From: Acanthochlamys bracteata
Taxonomy: Eukaryota > Streptophyta > Magnoliopsida > Pandanales > Velloziaceae
NCBI GenBank assembly: GCA_019914995.1
Contig: CM034130.1
Coordinates: 2,666,001-2,730,000 of the forward strand
Direction: 5' to 3'
Length of the DNA stretch: 64,000 nt
This document shows positions 48,801 to 61,100 of the stretch, piece by piece (positions within the stretch are counted from its first letter, which is position 1; every line of letters begins with the position of its first letter). A program made the translations under genes and the position numbers. A model generated the notes under the pieces. That model saw nothing but the letters and a program-made list of their open reading frames with translations. It did no database searches and was not told where the DNA came from.

Positions 48801-51678
48801 AACAGCTTGTCTCCTGACTAGGTGTCCACGAACAGCTGCTTGCAGCTTGACAAGATGCTTAAGTTTTCGGAGTTCCTCCTGAGACTAGAAACATCACAAT
48901 TAAATCGGATATTGTGAACTTATCCAGAGTCTTATCAAACATAGACATATTGGTGGAGAGCTTACAAGATATCTCCTGATAGCAGTCTGGATAATGACTG
49001 CAACTGATTCTGGAATTTCCGCAGAAGCAGCAGCAGTACTGTCGTACACATGAGTATCAACTTCAGCAGGCTTTGCATCAGCAGCTCCAGAGTCAACCAG
49101 AGTTGAAGGATTATCAATCACCGTTTCCTGAGTGTGAGTCTTTTCAGGAATCGATGAACTTATTGGAGAATAGCAATTAATTGCAGTAGCTTCTTGGGTT
49201 TCCTTATCGCTATCAATAGGGAGTGGCTCAGAAGTGACATTATTGCTCAAAACACGATGCCCAGAAGATCTCTTTCGGAAACTCCATCTCCTTTTATCTG
49301 ATGATATATTTTTCTGGAAAATAATAGCATTCTAAGAGCTCCCATAAAAACACAAACATTTTACATAACTTATTTAATGTGCACTGTTTTTTATGAAAAT
49401 TTAAGAAAAAGAAGTGACTTCAAGCAAGACCTAAAAAGTTTTCCTCAAATGATAATCTAGTTACCCAGATGTTTTCTTCATCTTCATTACAATACTTTAT
49501 AGATCTTGGTAAGCTGAAAAGTAACTTAGTGGTTATAAGTCTCTTCCCAACTTATTGGAAGGAATGTCATAGTCAAGCTGGAATAGGAAGTACCTTTACA
49601 CAAGAACAAAATATTGAAACTCAAGCAACAACCTCTTCATGGAACATCAGATTTGAAAGATATAAAGGTAAGGAGTCTTTTTGGTCATTGCTAACATCGG
49701 TTTCATCTTGTCAAGAAATCCCTAGTCCACTAAAAAGTTCTGATCCTCTTCTCTTATAATTATAGGTCTTTACATCTAATCACTCCCTCCTATAAGTTGG
49801 CATGTCACAAGGATATAGCTCCAATAAAAGGAACTAGCTGCAAAAAAGATCAAGGAGGAATCACTTCATGCATCTGGCTTCTTTGCCTGGTTCATTTCCA
49901 ACAAGACTATAATATATTTATAGCTACATGGATTTATAGCGGTATCCATATGGTACTTTCACAAGATTAAATTGAGCACATGAATTCACTTGTTCAAGAC
50001 AAAATCTATACCCTGTGGTCTTCATAGACACCTACCAAAACCTCTATCAAAATGCTTGAGATGAAACAAGTTTACATTCATAGAAGATATAACTAAGCAT
50101 GGGGTTTGACCATTGGCCATGCATCTCCCGGAAGTGGAAAAATGTCAAATACAAGTTTAGTAACGTAACATGAACTTCAACTCCCTAAGAATATTTCTTT
50201 ATGCATAAAATTTAGAATATGTTCATAGCATGTGTATCATATTACTCATAGCACATCAGTCAACCCCACTTAAGGCATAGTTATTGTTGATGTGGTTTTC
50301 CCGAATGAACCAGAATATAATGCCTTTGTTGTGTCTTTAACCTAACAGTCTTTTGGCTGTGCTGTCAAAACCGAAAGGAGAAAGTAAAGCAATGCAACAC
50401 ACATCTTGGCTTCTTCCTGCATGAATCATTTGCCAACACAAAGTGAGTTCCACTTTTACGCACATGATACGTAATCATAGTGTTTCCAGGGTATAGTCCC
50501 ATTAGAAACTTCTTCTTTTTTTCATTTTGTTTACCCAAGCTCATTTAGGTAATAAATTTAAGATAAGAAAAGGAACTACTCCTAACTTTGGAACTGATGC
50601 ATTGCTACAATTTATGTTGCTTAGCAAATTGAAGGCAAGCTAATAAAACTGTGTAAGAGATTTATATTATCAGAGGATTGTCTTTTTTAGACAGACAATA
50701 TAAACACGTTAAATGACAAACTAGGCTGTGCAGAAAATCATTATATAGGTAGACCACAAGTCTGTGGTTTTGTGGCAGTAGTGAATATGAGGATTTAATC
50801 CCTTTGCTACTAACTTCATTTATACAACATTTCGTTCTACCATTAAAATAACAAACATTGCCTGCAAAGTTGGAGCCAATATCTCTGCTCTTTGAGGAAA
50901 TCAAACTTCGAAGCAATCGACTCACGGGGTTGTATTATGCTTGGCGTACTGTCATTCATGTTACTACTTCAGCTTTATTAACAGATTTGGCAGCGTCAAG
51001 GTTATGATTTCTAAAGACCTTCACTACAGCGCTGTAATTATTTTTTTGAGCTAAGATGTCATAAGCAGCAGGAGTATCTGAGCTCAAAAATTCGATGAAA
51101 AATTAAAAACGAGCTCGTGTCTTCTCTCTCTCTCTCTCTCTTTTTGGAAGACTTCGGCTTTGAAGTTAACTAAGACATTAATAATCTAATTAAAAGCTGG
51201 AAACTCTCTAGATCTAGTAGAAGACAAATGCTTTCTAACCAAACTAGGACTACACTATAACAACAATAACTCCACGACCAGTACTCAAACAACATTTTTC
51301 CTAAAACAAGACAACAACAACAAGCTGCACACTAGTGAACCTGCTAAAAATCAACGAACTTAGAAAAACAAACAATGTTAGTACCAGAATCTATGAAATA
51401 TCTACTTCCATCCCCAAACATTCAACTTCAAAAAAATCGCACAAGTTCACAGTAGATCGATCTACATTACGCTTCAACTCACTACAAAATCAACGTCCCT
51501 CTTCAAAATAACAAAAAAAGGTCAAACATTCACCAAAAGAAGCTAAAAATAAACGAAAGGAAGTAAAAGAATATATATCCACCTCTACATCCAGCTCCGG
51601 AACGCCGTCATCGTTCTCGGCACCAGCATCAGCTCCACAGGTGAGAATTTTAAAGCACGAATTCGAACTCTTTCCCAT
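45870..51678 (-). CDS. IQD32: IQ67-domain calmodulin-binding protein IQD32
   Basis: Plant IQD proteins bind calmodulin and associate with microtubules and membranes as scaffolds. Coding order: 51583..51678, 48966..49313, 48690..48884, 48242..48319, 46431..48132 and 45870..45889; 2439 nt, 812 residues. It begins MGKSSNSCFKILTCGADA, then KRRWSFRKRSSGHRVLSN. The IQ67 region (about 136-202) has VAVIIQTAIRRYL, split by an intron at the position usual for this family, then VKLQAAVRGHLVRRQAVGAL and LVKLQMLVRVRHAQ. After KIAYASRGLFLNAFARQ comes a WKWLERWM motif and a long Ser/Glu/Lys-rich tail rich in PEST-like sequence, ending PKKRHSLPM and, across a 20-nt last exon, the family terminus ERRWQR. Retaining the last intron would change only the tail (stop at 46411). 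Orthology is supported by length and by the C3H6 neighbour. Confidence 0.94.
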
Positions 51679-52541
51679 TTCCAATCAAAGAAAACAAATT
51701 TTCTTCTTTGTGTTTGTAAGTGTTAGATTTGAAGAACACTGCAACGAAGAACAGTTTGAAGCTTTCTCTCTGTATTTTTAAAAAAATGAAACTAAGCTCG
51801 AAGAAGGAAGAGAAAAGTAGAAACTGACTCGACGCTACTGTCTTGTTGTCGTTCACCGCCCGGTATCAATTACTCGCACCGGAACACAAAGTATTGGACT
51901 CAAACAGCGCCATTAAATTCAATTTAATTCATCGATTGAGTCCTCAGTTAATCTCAGCCGTTAGACTTGACTTGAAAGGACGGTAGGTGTACCGACGAAG
52001 GTGAATGCACCGAGGGTTTTTGTATCCAGTGCGTTTAATAGCGCCGGTTAATTATCACGAGAATCCCGCGAGAAATTGTGTAAAATATCGGGAATGATTG
52101 ATATCACGTTGTAGTACGGTGATCGGCGGCGGTGATATGTCACGGGTAGGTATTAAATCGTAATTAGTATTTTAATCAGGTGTGATTACAAAATTTAACT
52201 GTTTGGTTAAGTGACTGAAGTCACTGAAATGTGTTAATAAGGGACCCAACCCGTAAAGAAATTACAAGCTCGACAGTAATGCAGTTTTGAAAGTAGTTAA
52301 TGGAGAACTTTACTTATAACTACTAAAAAATGAAACAACTTCAACCGTCCATAGGAGAGTTTTGGGTTCAATACTTCAGAACTCCACTAGCTAATAGTTA
52401 CGAGATTGTCAAACAATCGAGGAAAAGAAAACAACATTTCATCTTTTAATTTAAGTAATTTGCAAATAGTTGACTAGGTAATTATTCGATAAGTGTATGA
52501 TTTTGTAACAGTTAAATATAGCTTAACAATTAACATTAACG

Positions 52542-52783
52542 ACGTGTTTACCAATATTCTAAATTTATTTTTTTAAAATTCATTTTTAATATAAAAATAT
52601 ATATATTAAAATAAAATTTTTTTATTAATAAAATTTTTTAAAATTTATTTTTAAAATTTACTATCAATATTATATTAATATATAATTTTATTCTTATTAA
52701 ATATTTTTAATTTTTAATTTAAATTTTTAAATTAAATTTAAAAAAATTCAGTTTACCAATTTTTTTATCAAGTTAAACACTCC
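52542..52783. repeat. MITE, family B
   Basis: Left end ACGTGTTTACC and right end GTTAAACACTC form imperfect inverted repeats. The AT-rich interior (TTTTTAATATAAAAATATAT; AAAATAAAATTTTTTTAT) closely resembles the copy at 35226. Confidence 0.65.
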
Positions 52784-55658
52784 CTAAAATCTAAATCATG
52801 ATAATATCTTGCTCAAAACAGTGAGATATGTCTCACATCATGTGACCCACTTAAAGCAAAACCCATAAAAAAAAAAAAAGGAAAAAAATTATATTTATCT
52901 CACTGTCTACCTCACATGTTTCTGCAGAATAACAACTCAAATGCAACAGAGAGCTGCCGGCATTCTGTTAGTGCCAACTGCTAAAGGCATATTAAACAAA
53001 AAATTAATAATCTTTTGTGAGATAATTCTGTACTTCATTTTGTATTTAACCTTACCTACAATAAAATACTTTACTCGGGGGTGTCTGCCTGTTCCTCTCA
53101 GATCAGATCAGGAGGCCAAGGGCCAATATTTTAGGAAATATTTAACTTTTCTTAATATATATATATATATAATAAATTTTATAATAATTTTATATAATAT
53201 ATTTTTTAAATTTTAAAAATACTACAAAATATATTATTAAATTTTATTTTTAATTATTTTAATTAAAAATACGTTTCTAAAAAAATAATATATTATTTTG
53301 TTTTAAATATACTTTTTTTAAAAAAGAATCTAAAAAATGTCTCTTTAACCACCGAAACAAAAAGAAATGCTGTTCAGCTCTTTAAAATAGTTTCATACAT
53401 AGCTCTACTCCGCATTTATTTACTTTTATAAAATAATTAAGTTTAAAAGAATAAACTTATAGAAGTATATAAAAATTATTTAAAATTTACTTATACAATT
53501 TACTTTATTTTAATAAAAAATACTTTTATTATATTTAATATAATAAGTTATTTCGGTTTACTTCTTACTACAAGAAGTTAAATAACACATAAATACTATC
53601 ATTTTAAAAAAATTATCTACAATAATTTATTTTTTAATAACTTTTAATTGAAAAGAACACAATTTTAAAATTACTCCGGTGCTGTTTGGCAACATTAAAG
53701 TAATTTTTAATTTTTTAATTTATATATTTTCAAAAAATTATATACTAAAATATTATTATTATTTATATTTTTAAATAAAAAATAAAATTTACTTTTTGAG
53801 ACTTTCTCTTTTAATAAAATATTTTAAAAGATGATGTCAAACAGTTTCTCGGTGTCTACTGTCCCGTCGGAACAAGATAAGCCCAATTTAGTGGGCCATA
53901 GGAAGCCCCCCAGGGCTCGTAGATCAGGACTGGACTCGGCCAGACAGTGTCGGCAAGTGAACAACAAGCGTGCGTGTGGGACCCTTCGAGTTTGTTGTTG
54001 CATGGCTCTCTTGATTACTAACGCCTTACCTTAATTTCCTTTCTTCCCAACAAACGTGATGAAGTTGGGGTTGTTCTCCTGTTGAACGAACTTCGTGAGT
54101 TTGTTGAGCTTCTAAAAAAATTTATCAATTATTTATTTATATTTTAAATAATTTCTTTATAATATGTATATAATTTATTTAAATTTTAAAAATATAATAT
54201 ATTCTACATAATAATTTTTTATTATTTTTTAAATCAAAATTTTGTATATCAAAATAGAATAAAATATTTTTTATTTTTAAAAAATTTATTCTATAATTAT
54301 TTTCAAACAAACGACTCCTTATTAACACCATAAAACATCATTAACACGATAAAACATATATGGTATTGAAGAGTTGAAATTATTGCAATTAAAGAAAGAT
54401 GTAGATACTATAAATTCTCTTTATACAAGATCCTAAAAATACTGAAATGATCTTCTTTAGCTACTAGCAAGTGTGTATGTTGTTGAATTGTTTGATATTA
54501 TATATTTGCCAAACTGAAAAATTATTAATATAAATTTGTGTGATTATTATTTATTGAGCTAATTTTGAATTGAATTCTACCCTAATTTAATATTATATTA
54601 AGAAACTGCGTGTGAAAATTAGACTCAATTATTTATATAAATGATTGAACGTTTAGTTGCATCTAATTGGCAGAAATTAGACTCAATCATTTATGGTATT
54701 ATTTAAAAATATTTATAAAAAATATTTTCATAGAATTAAAAATAATTTTATTTTTTAAAAATAATAAAATAATAAAATAAATTTTATTATATAAAAATTT
54801 AAATATTTTTTAAATTAAAATAAAATATTATAAAATATTTGTAAAATATATCATATTAAAAAATAACAAACTATTTTTGAAAATTAATACCAAATTTGTA
54901 TCCTAATTCCTAATGAAGAATAAATGCCTGGTAGGTATGATTCTTTCTTCCCATATATAATCAACTAATCATTGATTAATTAATGGTACACAAATTGCAC
55001 TAAGTTAATTAACTAATCATGATGCTGATTATTCGTTGCACCTTGTACGTAACCAAAGCTACCTATATATAATAGGATTGCTATTATTCTTCAAATTCAT
55101 GATTAGCACATTAATGCAAATGTCATCATTAATTAATTTACTCTTTTTGATTGAGTTACATACTTGATTATCTACTGTTTTGTTGCTGTTCATTGTAAAT
55201 GTCATCGTGTAGATTATAAGATGGACATCATTATAATTCTTCCTCTAGACGGTGATTAGGAATAATTTTGAATTAAAATTTTTTAAATAGATATTATTTT
55301 ATTATAATTTTTTTTATATTTTAAAATATTTATAAAAATTTTAAATAAATTTATAATATTTTAAAAAAAATTTAAAACATATAAAGTGAAAGGTATTCTT
55401 CTGAAGCACTGTAAAAATAATCCCAACCGCTGCCGGAGTCGCATGGTTATGGAGAGGGCAAGGCCAGGCTGCTCCATGTTGCTTGTTTCAGGCAAAAAGT
55501 CTTTGCCTTAAATTGAGGGTCTATTCCTGCATCCCACATGCTCCCATCCACAAAAAATTAACAAATATGCTAGTACAGTAATTAATTAATCACCATAAAA
55601 TAATTATATTAGTTATATAAGTGTGTATTAAAGTCATAGTTGTCAGATCCGGATTGAA

Positions 55659-55695
55659 CCGTCCGAATCGATTCGAAAACTATCGATTCGGATGG
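55659..55695. repeat. Short hairpin repeat
   Basis: CCGTCCGAATCGAT (55659-55672) and ATCGATTCGGATGG (55682-55695) are inverted repeats with one mismatch and a 9-bp loop. Related GATCCG/CGGATC words follow to 55790, suggesting the edge of a degraded transposon. Confidence 0.5.
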
Positions 55696-56950
55696 TAAAT
55701 CTATCTGAATTTGTAAAAAAATTATATGTGCAATTGATTCATTTTGACCCATTCTGTTTCGGTTGATCCGTCCGTTCGGATCAAACCAGATTGAATAAAA
55801 TTTAAAAAAATTAATTAAAAATTTTAATTTATGATATATTTAATGATAATATTAATAGTTTTTATGTTGAAAAATAATATGTAGTTTAGATTTTACATTT
55901 GAATATAATACTGCAAAAATATAATTGATTATATCTTATTTGTAAATATCAATTACTAGTAATTTTTAAATTTTTATATTATAAATTATTCAGACTTAAA
56001 TATATATATTCACAAAAATTGGTTATATTTTTTATAATTTATCTATTTTATGATTTTATCTTTTTCTAATCGTCTAATTTATTTAAATATTTCTCATACT
56101 GTTATTATTGTTGTTGGTGGTGGTAATACCATTGTGGCAATATTTTAATTTTTGTTATAATTATTGTAGTTGTTGTTGATAGTAATATTATAGTAAAAAT
56201 ACTTTAATTTTTTACTGTAATTACTACTGATATTATTATTGATAGTGTCACGATAACAACATATTTTTACTGTAATTGTTATTATTATTGGTCGAAAATA
56301 TTTTAATTTAGCGAGCTTATATTTATAAATTTTAATGTAGTGAAACTCAATTTCATATAATTAAAATAAATCCTAATTTGTTGTAAATTTTGAAATGTAT
56401 TGAGTTTGGATATATTGCATGCAAGTGCAAGGGATTGTTCTAGCTAAAATTGGACCCTAGCTCTTTGACGGAAACATATTTTCTACTAAACTGTTTCTGC
56501 GTCAACAATGAAAACAAACGACCAACAAATTAGTCCAAGATGAGAAAAAATAAGAGAAACTCCAAGTTTAATACATAAATAACTTCTTATACTAAACTTG
56601 TGTCATGAAAGAAACGTGAATGACTTCACAATTAAACATGGATGCAAATGTTTCACCTTATATATATATAGAAAACATATATTATAGAAAGCTAATTAAC
56701 TTATATTTGTAAAAGAAGCAACATCGAAGTTGTAACTGAAATGTCAGTGTCTTCTGAGTGCATACGAGTGCAACCTGAAAACCAACGTCTCATCTTTCTT
56801 TTCTCATGCGAAGTTGAGAAATAAAATATAAAAAAGAAAAATTATAATGCCGACACCTTGTCTGATTCACTCCTCAATCTTCATTCTGAAGGCATCATCC
56901 ATTTCACTCGGTAAATTACTTTGATGCATTCATGTATTGTTCTATACAAA

Positions 56951-57155
56951 GGAGGCGTTTCGCATTCAATTTCAGAAATTTTTAAAAATATATTTTTTAT
57001 AAGTTTTTAGATAATTTAAAAATAAAAAATATAAAAATTTTACTTAATAAGATATCTTTATTATTATTTTAGATAAAAAAGATAAAATTTATTTTTAAAA
57101 AAAATACTTTTCGTTCTAAAAAATTTTTATTTTAAAAATACTTTCAAACACATCC
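56951..57155. repeat. MITE-like copy, family A
   Basis: Begins GGCGTTTCGCATTCAAT and ends ACTTTCAAACACATCC, around the family interior (ATTTTACTTAATAAG; AAAAAAGATAAAATTTATTT). Confidence 0.5.
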
Positions 57156-57766
57156 GAAAATAAATAAATTAATTTCATATCAAAATTAAAATAAAATTTA
57201 AAATAATAGCTCTATTTTTGAAAAAATAATAAAAATAGAAATATGATTTTTTTATATTTATAAATTTAAGATTTTTCTAATAAAAATATGTTAAAAAATT
57301 TATTTAAAAATATATATTAAAAAATTATAATAAAATATAGTTCAAATGTACCGCCAAAATGGTGCTTAATTTTTGTTTTTGTGATATTTGTATTATTTTG
57401 TATTACTATTCTTGATTTATTACGAAATTTTGAGTACTAAACTCCAGAAATTATATTGGTTTTAATAAAATCTCTGAATTGGCTTTAGACTTGCAATTGT
57501 ATACATAGAATACATTTATTTCGAACATGTATACACTAAATAGATTGTCGAATTTGCTTGAAAAAATTATTCCAACTATAAATTTTCTTGATCCAAAAAT
57601 TAGTCCCTCTTTTATGTTGGGCCTACGAAGATCCATAACCAACCTACTTGTCGACAATTGGGCCAACGAAATGCGATATGGGCCAAAGCGACACAACTTA
57701 AAATTGAAAAGTAAATAAATAATCAAGGGTCTAATCAAAACATTACTCACTCATTGTTAAACCATC

Positions 57767-57958
57767 GTATTTGGAAGAGTTTTTTTTTCTTAATTTTTTT
57801 TTTCATATTTTTTAATAAAAATTTTAAAATATAAAAAATTTACTTCGTAAAATTTTTTTATTAGTTATTCTATTATTTTCTTTTAAATAAAAAAATAAGA
57901 CTTATTTTTTAAATATTTTTTTTGAAAAATTCTTTTTTAATAAGCATTCCTAAATATT
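57767..57958. repeat. MITE-like copy, family A
   Basis: Left edge GTATTTGGAAGAG, right edge AATAAGCATTCCTAAAT. The interior has AAATTTACTTCGTAAAA and AAATAAAAAAATAAGACTTA as in other copies. Confidence 0.55.
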
Positions 57959-59271
57959 TCAACCTTTTTCTATTTTTTTTCCTCTGGTTTTACTTTGCTC
58001 TGTTTTTGTTTTCATTCTAAAAAATTTTTCCCTAAAAAAAAAACATTTCATTTATTAAAATAAAATAAATATATTTATCTTAAAAAATATTTTTAAAAAG
58101 TACTTTCAAAATATTTCTTTTAGTAAATTGAAATTTCTGCATCTCCCACTCATTTATGTTTGTTTGCTGCTGAGCAAATTGGAAACCAGCAATTACACGA
58201 GCTAGGTAATGGTCGCATGACTTCGTTGTAAATGCTGGGGTTCAGAATAATTTCTTAGTTTTGGCCTCCGTTGGAATGGTGACTTTAAACAAGGCTACTT
58301 TTCCAAGTTTGTCACAAGTATCTACACTTGTGTGCATTTGCATTATGTAAGATCATTCATGTGATTAATTGATTGATTTTCTCCGGTGAACTTCTGATGA
58401 TTAATAGTTTAAAAATTAAATTCACTTACGACAGTATTATTTATAACAGTTATTTTTTAGCACTTTATTTTCAGTTTAAAATAACACATCCTTATTGAAG
58501 GGACCAATATGCCATCAAGCGTGATCCATCTCTTGTACAAGCCAGCAATGGTTTGCAATCAACAACACAAAACAATTTCCTGCATTAAAGAAGACAACCA
58601 TAATATCATAAAATAATATTTGATTCAAACAACAGACAACAAGTAAATCTTACACAATTTTGAACAACTTACAAAAACAAACTGGTGCGCAAGCTATGAA
58701 TAAAATCTTCAAAGGTCAGTGACCCATATATGAAGTATAAACGGCAAAGAGACGATATTATACGATAACATAACTGATGAGCTTTCCATCTGCAAATAGT
58801 TACCTGCAGACATAAAACTGGTCATGATAAGTTTTTTCACCAAAAAACAAACAAAAACAACTGTTATAAGAAATCATCATCAGCTAGGGACTAGCACAAA
58901 TCAAATTTAGTTACCAGGATGTGTAGCAGCCTTCAGTGGCCTTCATATATATATATATATATACTCATGGACGACAATGAGAGTCAGAGCACAAAAAAAT
59001 CATATATTCATGTACGTACTCAAGTTCAGAAACCATCTGAAAATAGATGTGTCATGGAGAAAATAATAAGTTTAATCATTTCAATCCGTAGCAATGTTTT
59101 CTTGAAGCTATGGGTATATATATAAAGCGAAACTGTTCTTCGCTGGCCGTGCTTTAAATCTGTGCCAGCAAAAATCGTCTTCCATCGAAGACCTGTATCT
59201 AGAGAAAAAGGATTATCATGAGTTAAGCTGATGTTCACTATCATGCAAAATTGAATGATGGAGTGATTAGA

Positions 59272-59373
59272 ATGGGTGGTGACAGATAGAGAGTGAGCAC
59301 AAATGGCTTCCAGCATCTTGCACTTGATGCCAGAAAACAAACTATCTGTGCTCACTCTCTTCTGTCACCCATC
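59272..59373 (-). ncRNA. MIR156: MIR156 precursor hairpin (copy A, minus strand)
   Basis: On the minus strand the 5' arm carries TGACAGAAGAGAGTGAGCAC (59367 down to 59348), the canonical miR156. The 3' arm carries GTGCTCACTCTCTATCTGTC (59300 down to 59281), which pairs with it almost fully. The arms are joined by a loop region of about 47 nt that itself pairs (TCTGGCATC with GATGCTGGA). The stem extends outward through ATGGGTG/CACCCAT. miR156 targets SPL transcription factor mRNAs and maintains the juvenile phase. Arm, loop and flank are clearly homologous to copies B and C, which lie 4.3 kb away on the other strand. Confidence 0.95.
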
Positions 59374-59496
59374 TCCACCTCAATTACTAAAAACCAACCT
59401 ATATATAATCATACAACATTTTATACGGCAGATAAAATCAAACAAAACATCAAAAAACATATTGCAGCCATGAATAACAACCCTCCCTGCCCTGAG

Positions 59497-59504
59497 AATA
59501 TATA
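59497..59504 (-). promoter_or_regulatory. Candidate TATA box for MIR156 copy A
   Basis: TATATATT on the minus strand, about 125 nt upstream of the hairpin. A start site 25-35 nt downstream would leave an ~90-100-nt leader. A second TATATATA at about 59401-59410 lies too close to the hairpin to be preferred. Confidence 0.4.
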
Positions 59505-60925
59505 GATCAGTCAAGCATGAACTAATTAACCTCAACAATTAATCTTTTGCTCTTTTTTTCCTTGATCAGTATCCCTGAATTGACACTCTACTTCACTTGC
59601 AACTAAACACCATGAAAAACAAAATCAACTTCGCAATTGCACTCGTAAAATAGATTAAAGCATGCACCTAGAAAGGAATTGGGAGTTTTAAGGATGAGTT
59701 GCAGAGTTTTTCTTCACTTTCAATGGGAAAGATGGGTCATGGCCGACGATGATTAATTCTTGATTCAAAATAACACATACCAATGCGCCTTGTGATTCCA
59801 AATCTTAATTCATCACAGCTATCTAGAAGCTTGCAGAGACACGCGCATAACAACCGTATTTATCAGATACCATTCAGAAACACATTCAATGAAAAGATAG
59901 TGAAAGATTGAATATATTTCTTTCTCCATTTTTTAAAAATTAAAACAAATAAATATAAATAAAAAGTTTTTGGCATCAACTGCCTGAGAAGGGATAACGT
60001 AGCACTGGTGTAAAGCATGGGAATGATTCCGGAAGCTTTTGGGTTGTTTTTGCATGAGAGCGGCAAGCAATTGGGCAAATGTTTTTGGTATAGTTTATAA
60101 TAATAGTAGTGGAGAATTTAAAGAAAGCTTTTAGAACAAGTTGGATTCTCTATACCAGCAAACGAGAATTAAAAAATAATTTATGTTTGTCAAAAGTCTG
60201 AAATATATTTTTGACCGGCGGCTAACTATGGTGGAATATTTCTCAGCTGGAAGCAAGTGAGAGATTTTATTATTCATTTAACTGAAATACGGTAGCCGGT
60301 GATCGGAAAGAAACCAGCCACCCGACCTCGATCAATTGCGATATGATCCGGTAGTGCTATAACAAATAAAGCAAAAAGACTATAACTGCCGCCACCGCTG
60401 CTCGACGGCGGCTGTCGAAAACCAAAGTAGGTAAAAGAGTAGTCACGTGCATACACATTTTGCCGCACGTGACCAGTCATTTCCTACTTATTAAAATTTT
60501 TAAAAAATAACAATCATAAAATCTTTTTAGAAAAAGTGTCGAATATTAAAAATTAGTTAAAAGTTTTGATAAAAATATAACTATATTTTATATATTTATT
60601 TACAATCAAATCCGATTTGTTTATCCAATCTAGTCACTGTTTTTATGAGCCTTCCAATCTCTTTTCTAACTCTAATTACCAATCTTGATTTCAACTCCGA
60701 TAGCTTGAACACTGTATATGAAAGAGATTCTAAGTTCTGGAAAATGAGTTTTATAAAGAGCTAGCGAAATTTTTTAGCCGAAATCACTTCTACGTAATAA
60801 AAGAATCAATCAAATGTATGTTTTAAAAATATTTTAATAATTTGGTAAAATAAAATAATCTGAATTTTAACACTTTCAGAACTCATCATATTCTAAACAT
60901 TTTTATTATGCATGTGAACAGTTCT

Positions 60926-61100
60926 CATACTTTTAAAATATAATTTTTTTAAAATAAAAAATATTTTTATCTTATTTTAAAAATAAGTTTTATTTTTTAT
61001 TAAAAATAATAAAAACAAATAATAAATTTTTTTTACAGCGTTAAATAAATTTTTTTATAAGAAATATATTAAAAAATAAAAAATAAAAAACTACTTTCTA
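60926..61100. repeat. AT-rich MITE-like copy, family A (degraded)
   Basis: Interior resembles the inverted family A pattern (AAATAAGTTTTATTTTTTAT, then AATAATAAATTTTTTTTAC). The ends are not well preserved. A TATATATATATA run follows directly. Confidence 0.4.

Larger units (their letters stand above)
51679..59271. other. Gene-poor, repeat-rich interval of 7.6 kb
   Basis: The first ~200 bp are the IQD32 leader and promoter (minus strand). Beyond about 52000 I see no coding region: open frames are short, low-complexity or stop-ridden. Several AT-rich elements are listed separately, and further degraded family A-like blocks occur near 53700-53825, 54110-54310, 54700-54890 and 55265-55385. A GC-richer island at 55425-55560 shows no recognisable gene, tRNA or miRNA. 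Confidence 0.5.

Noticed and set aside
53831-54034. Open frame of 67 codons
   Set aside because: Low-complexity junctions, no family resemblance, no leader or splice context; flanked by AT repeats.
55425-55560. GC-richer island that might be a miRNA precursor or small RNA gene
   Set aside because: The arms do not pair convincingly and match no plant miRNA family that I know.
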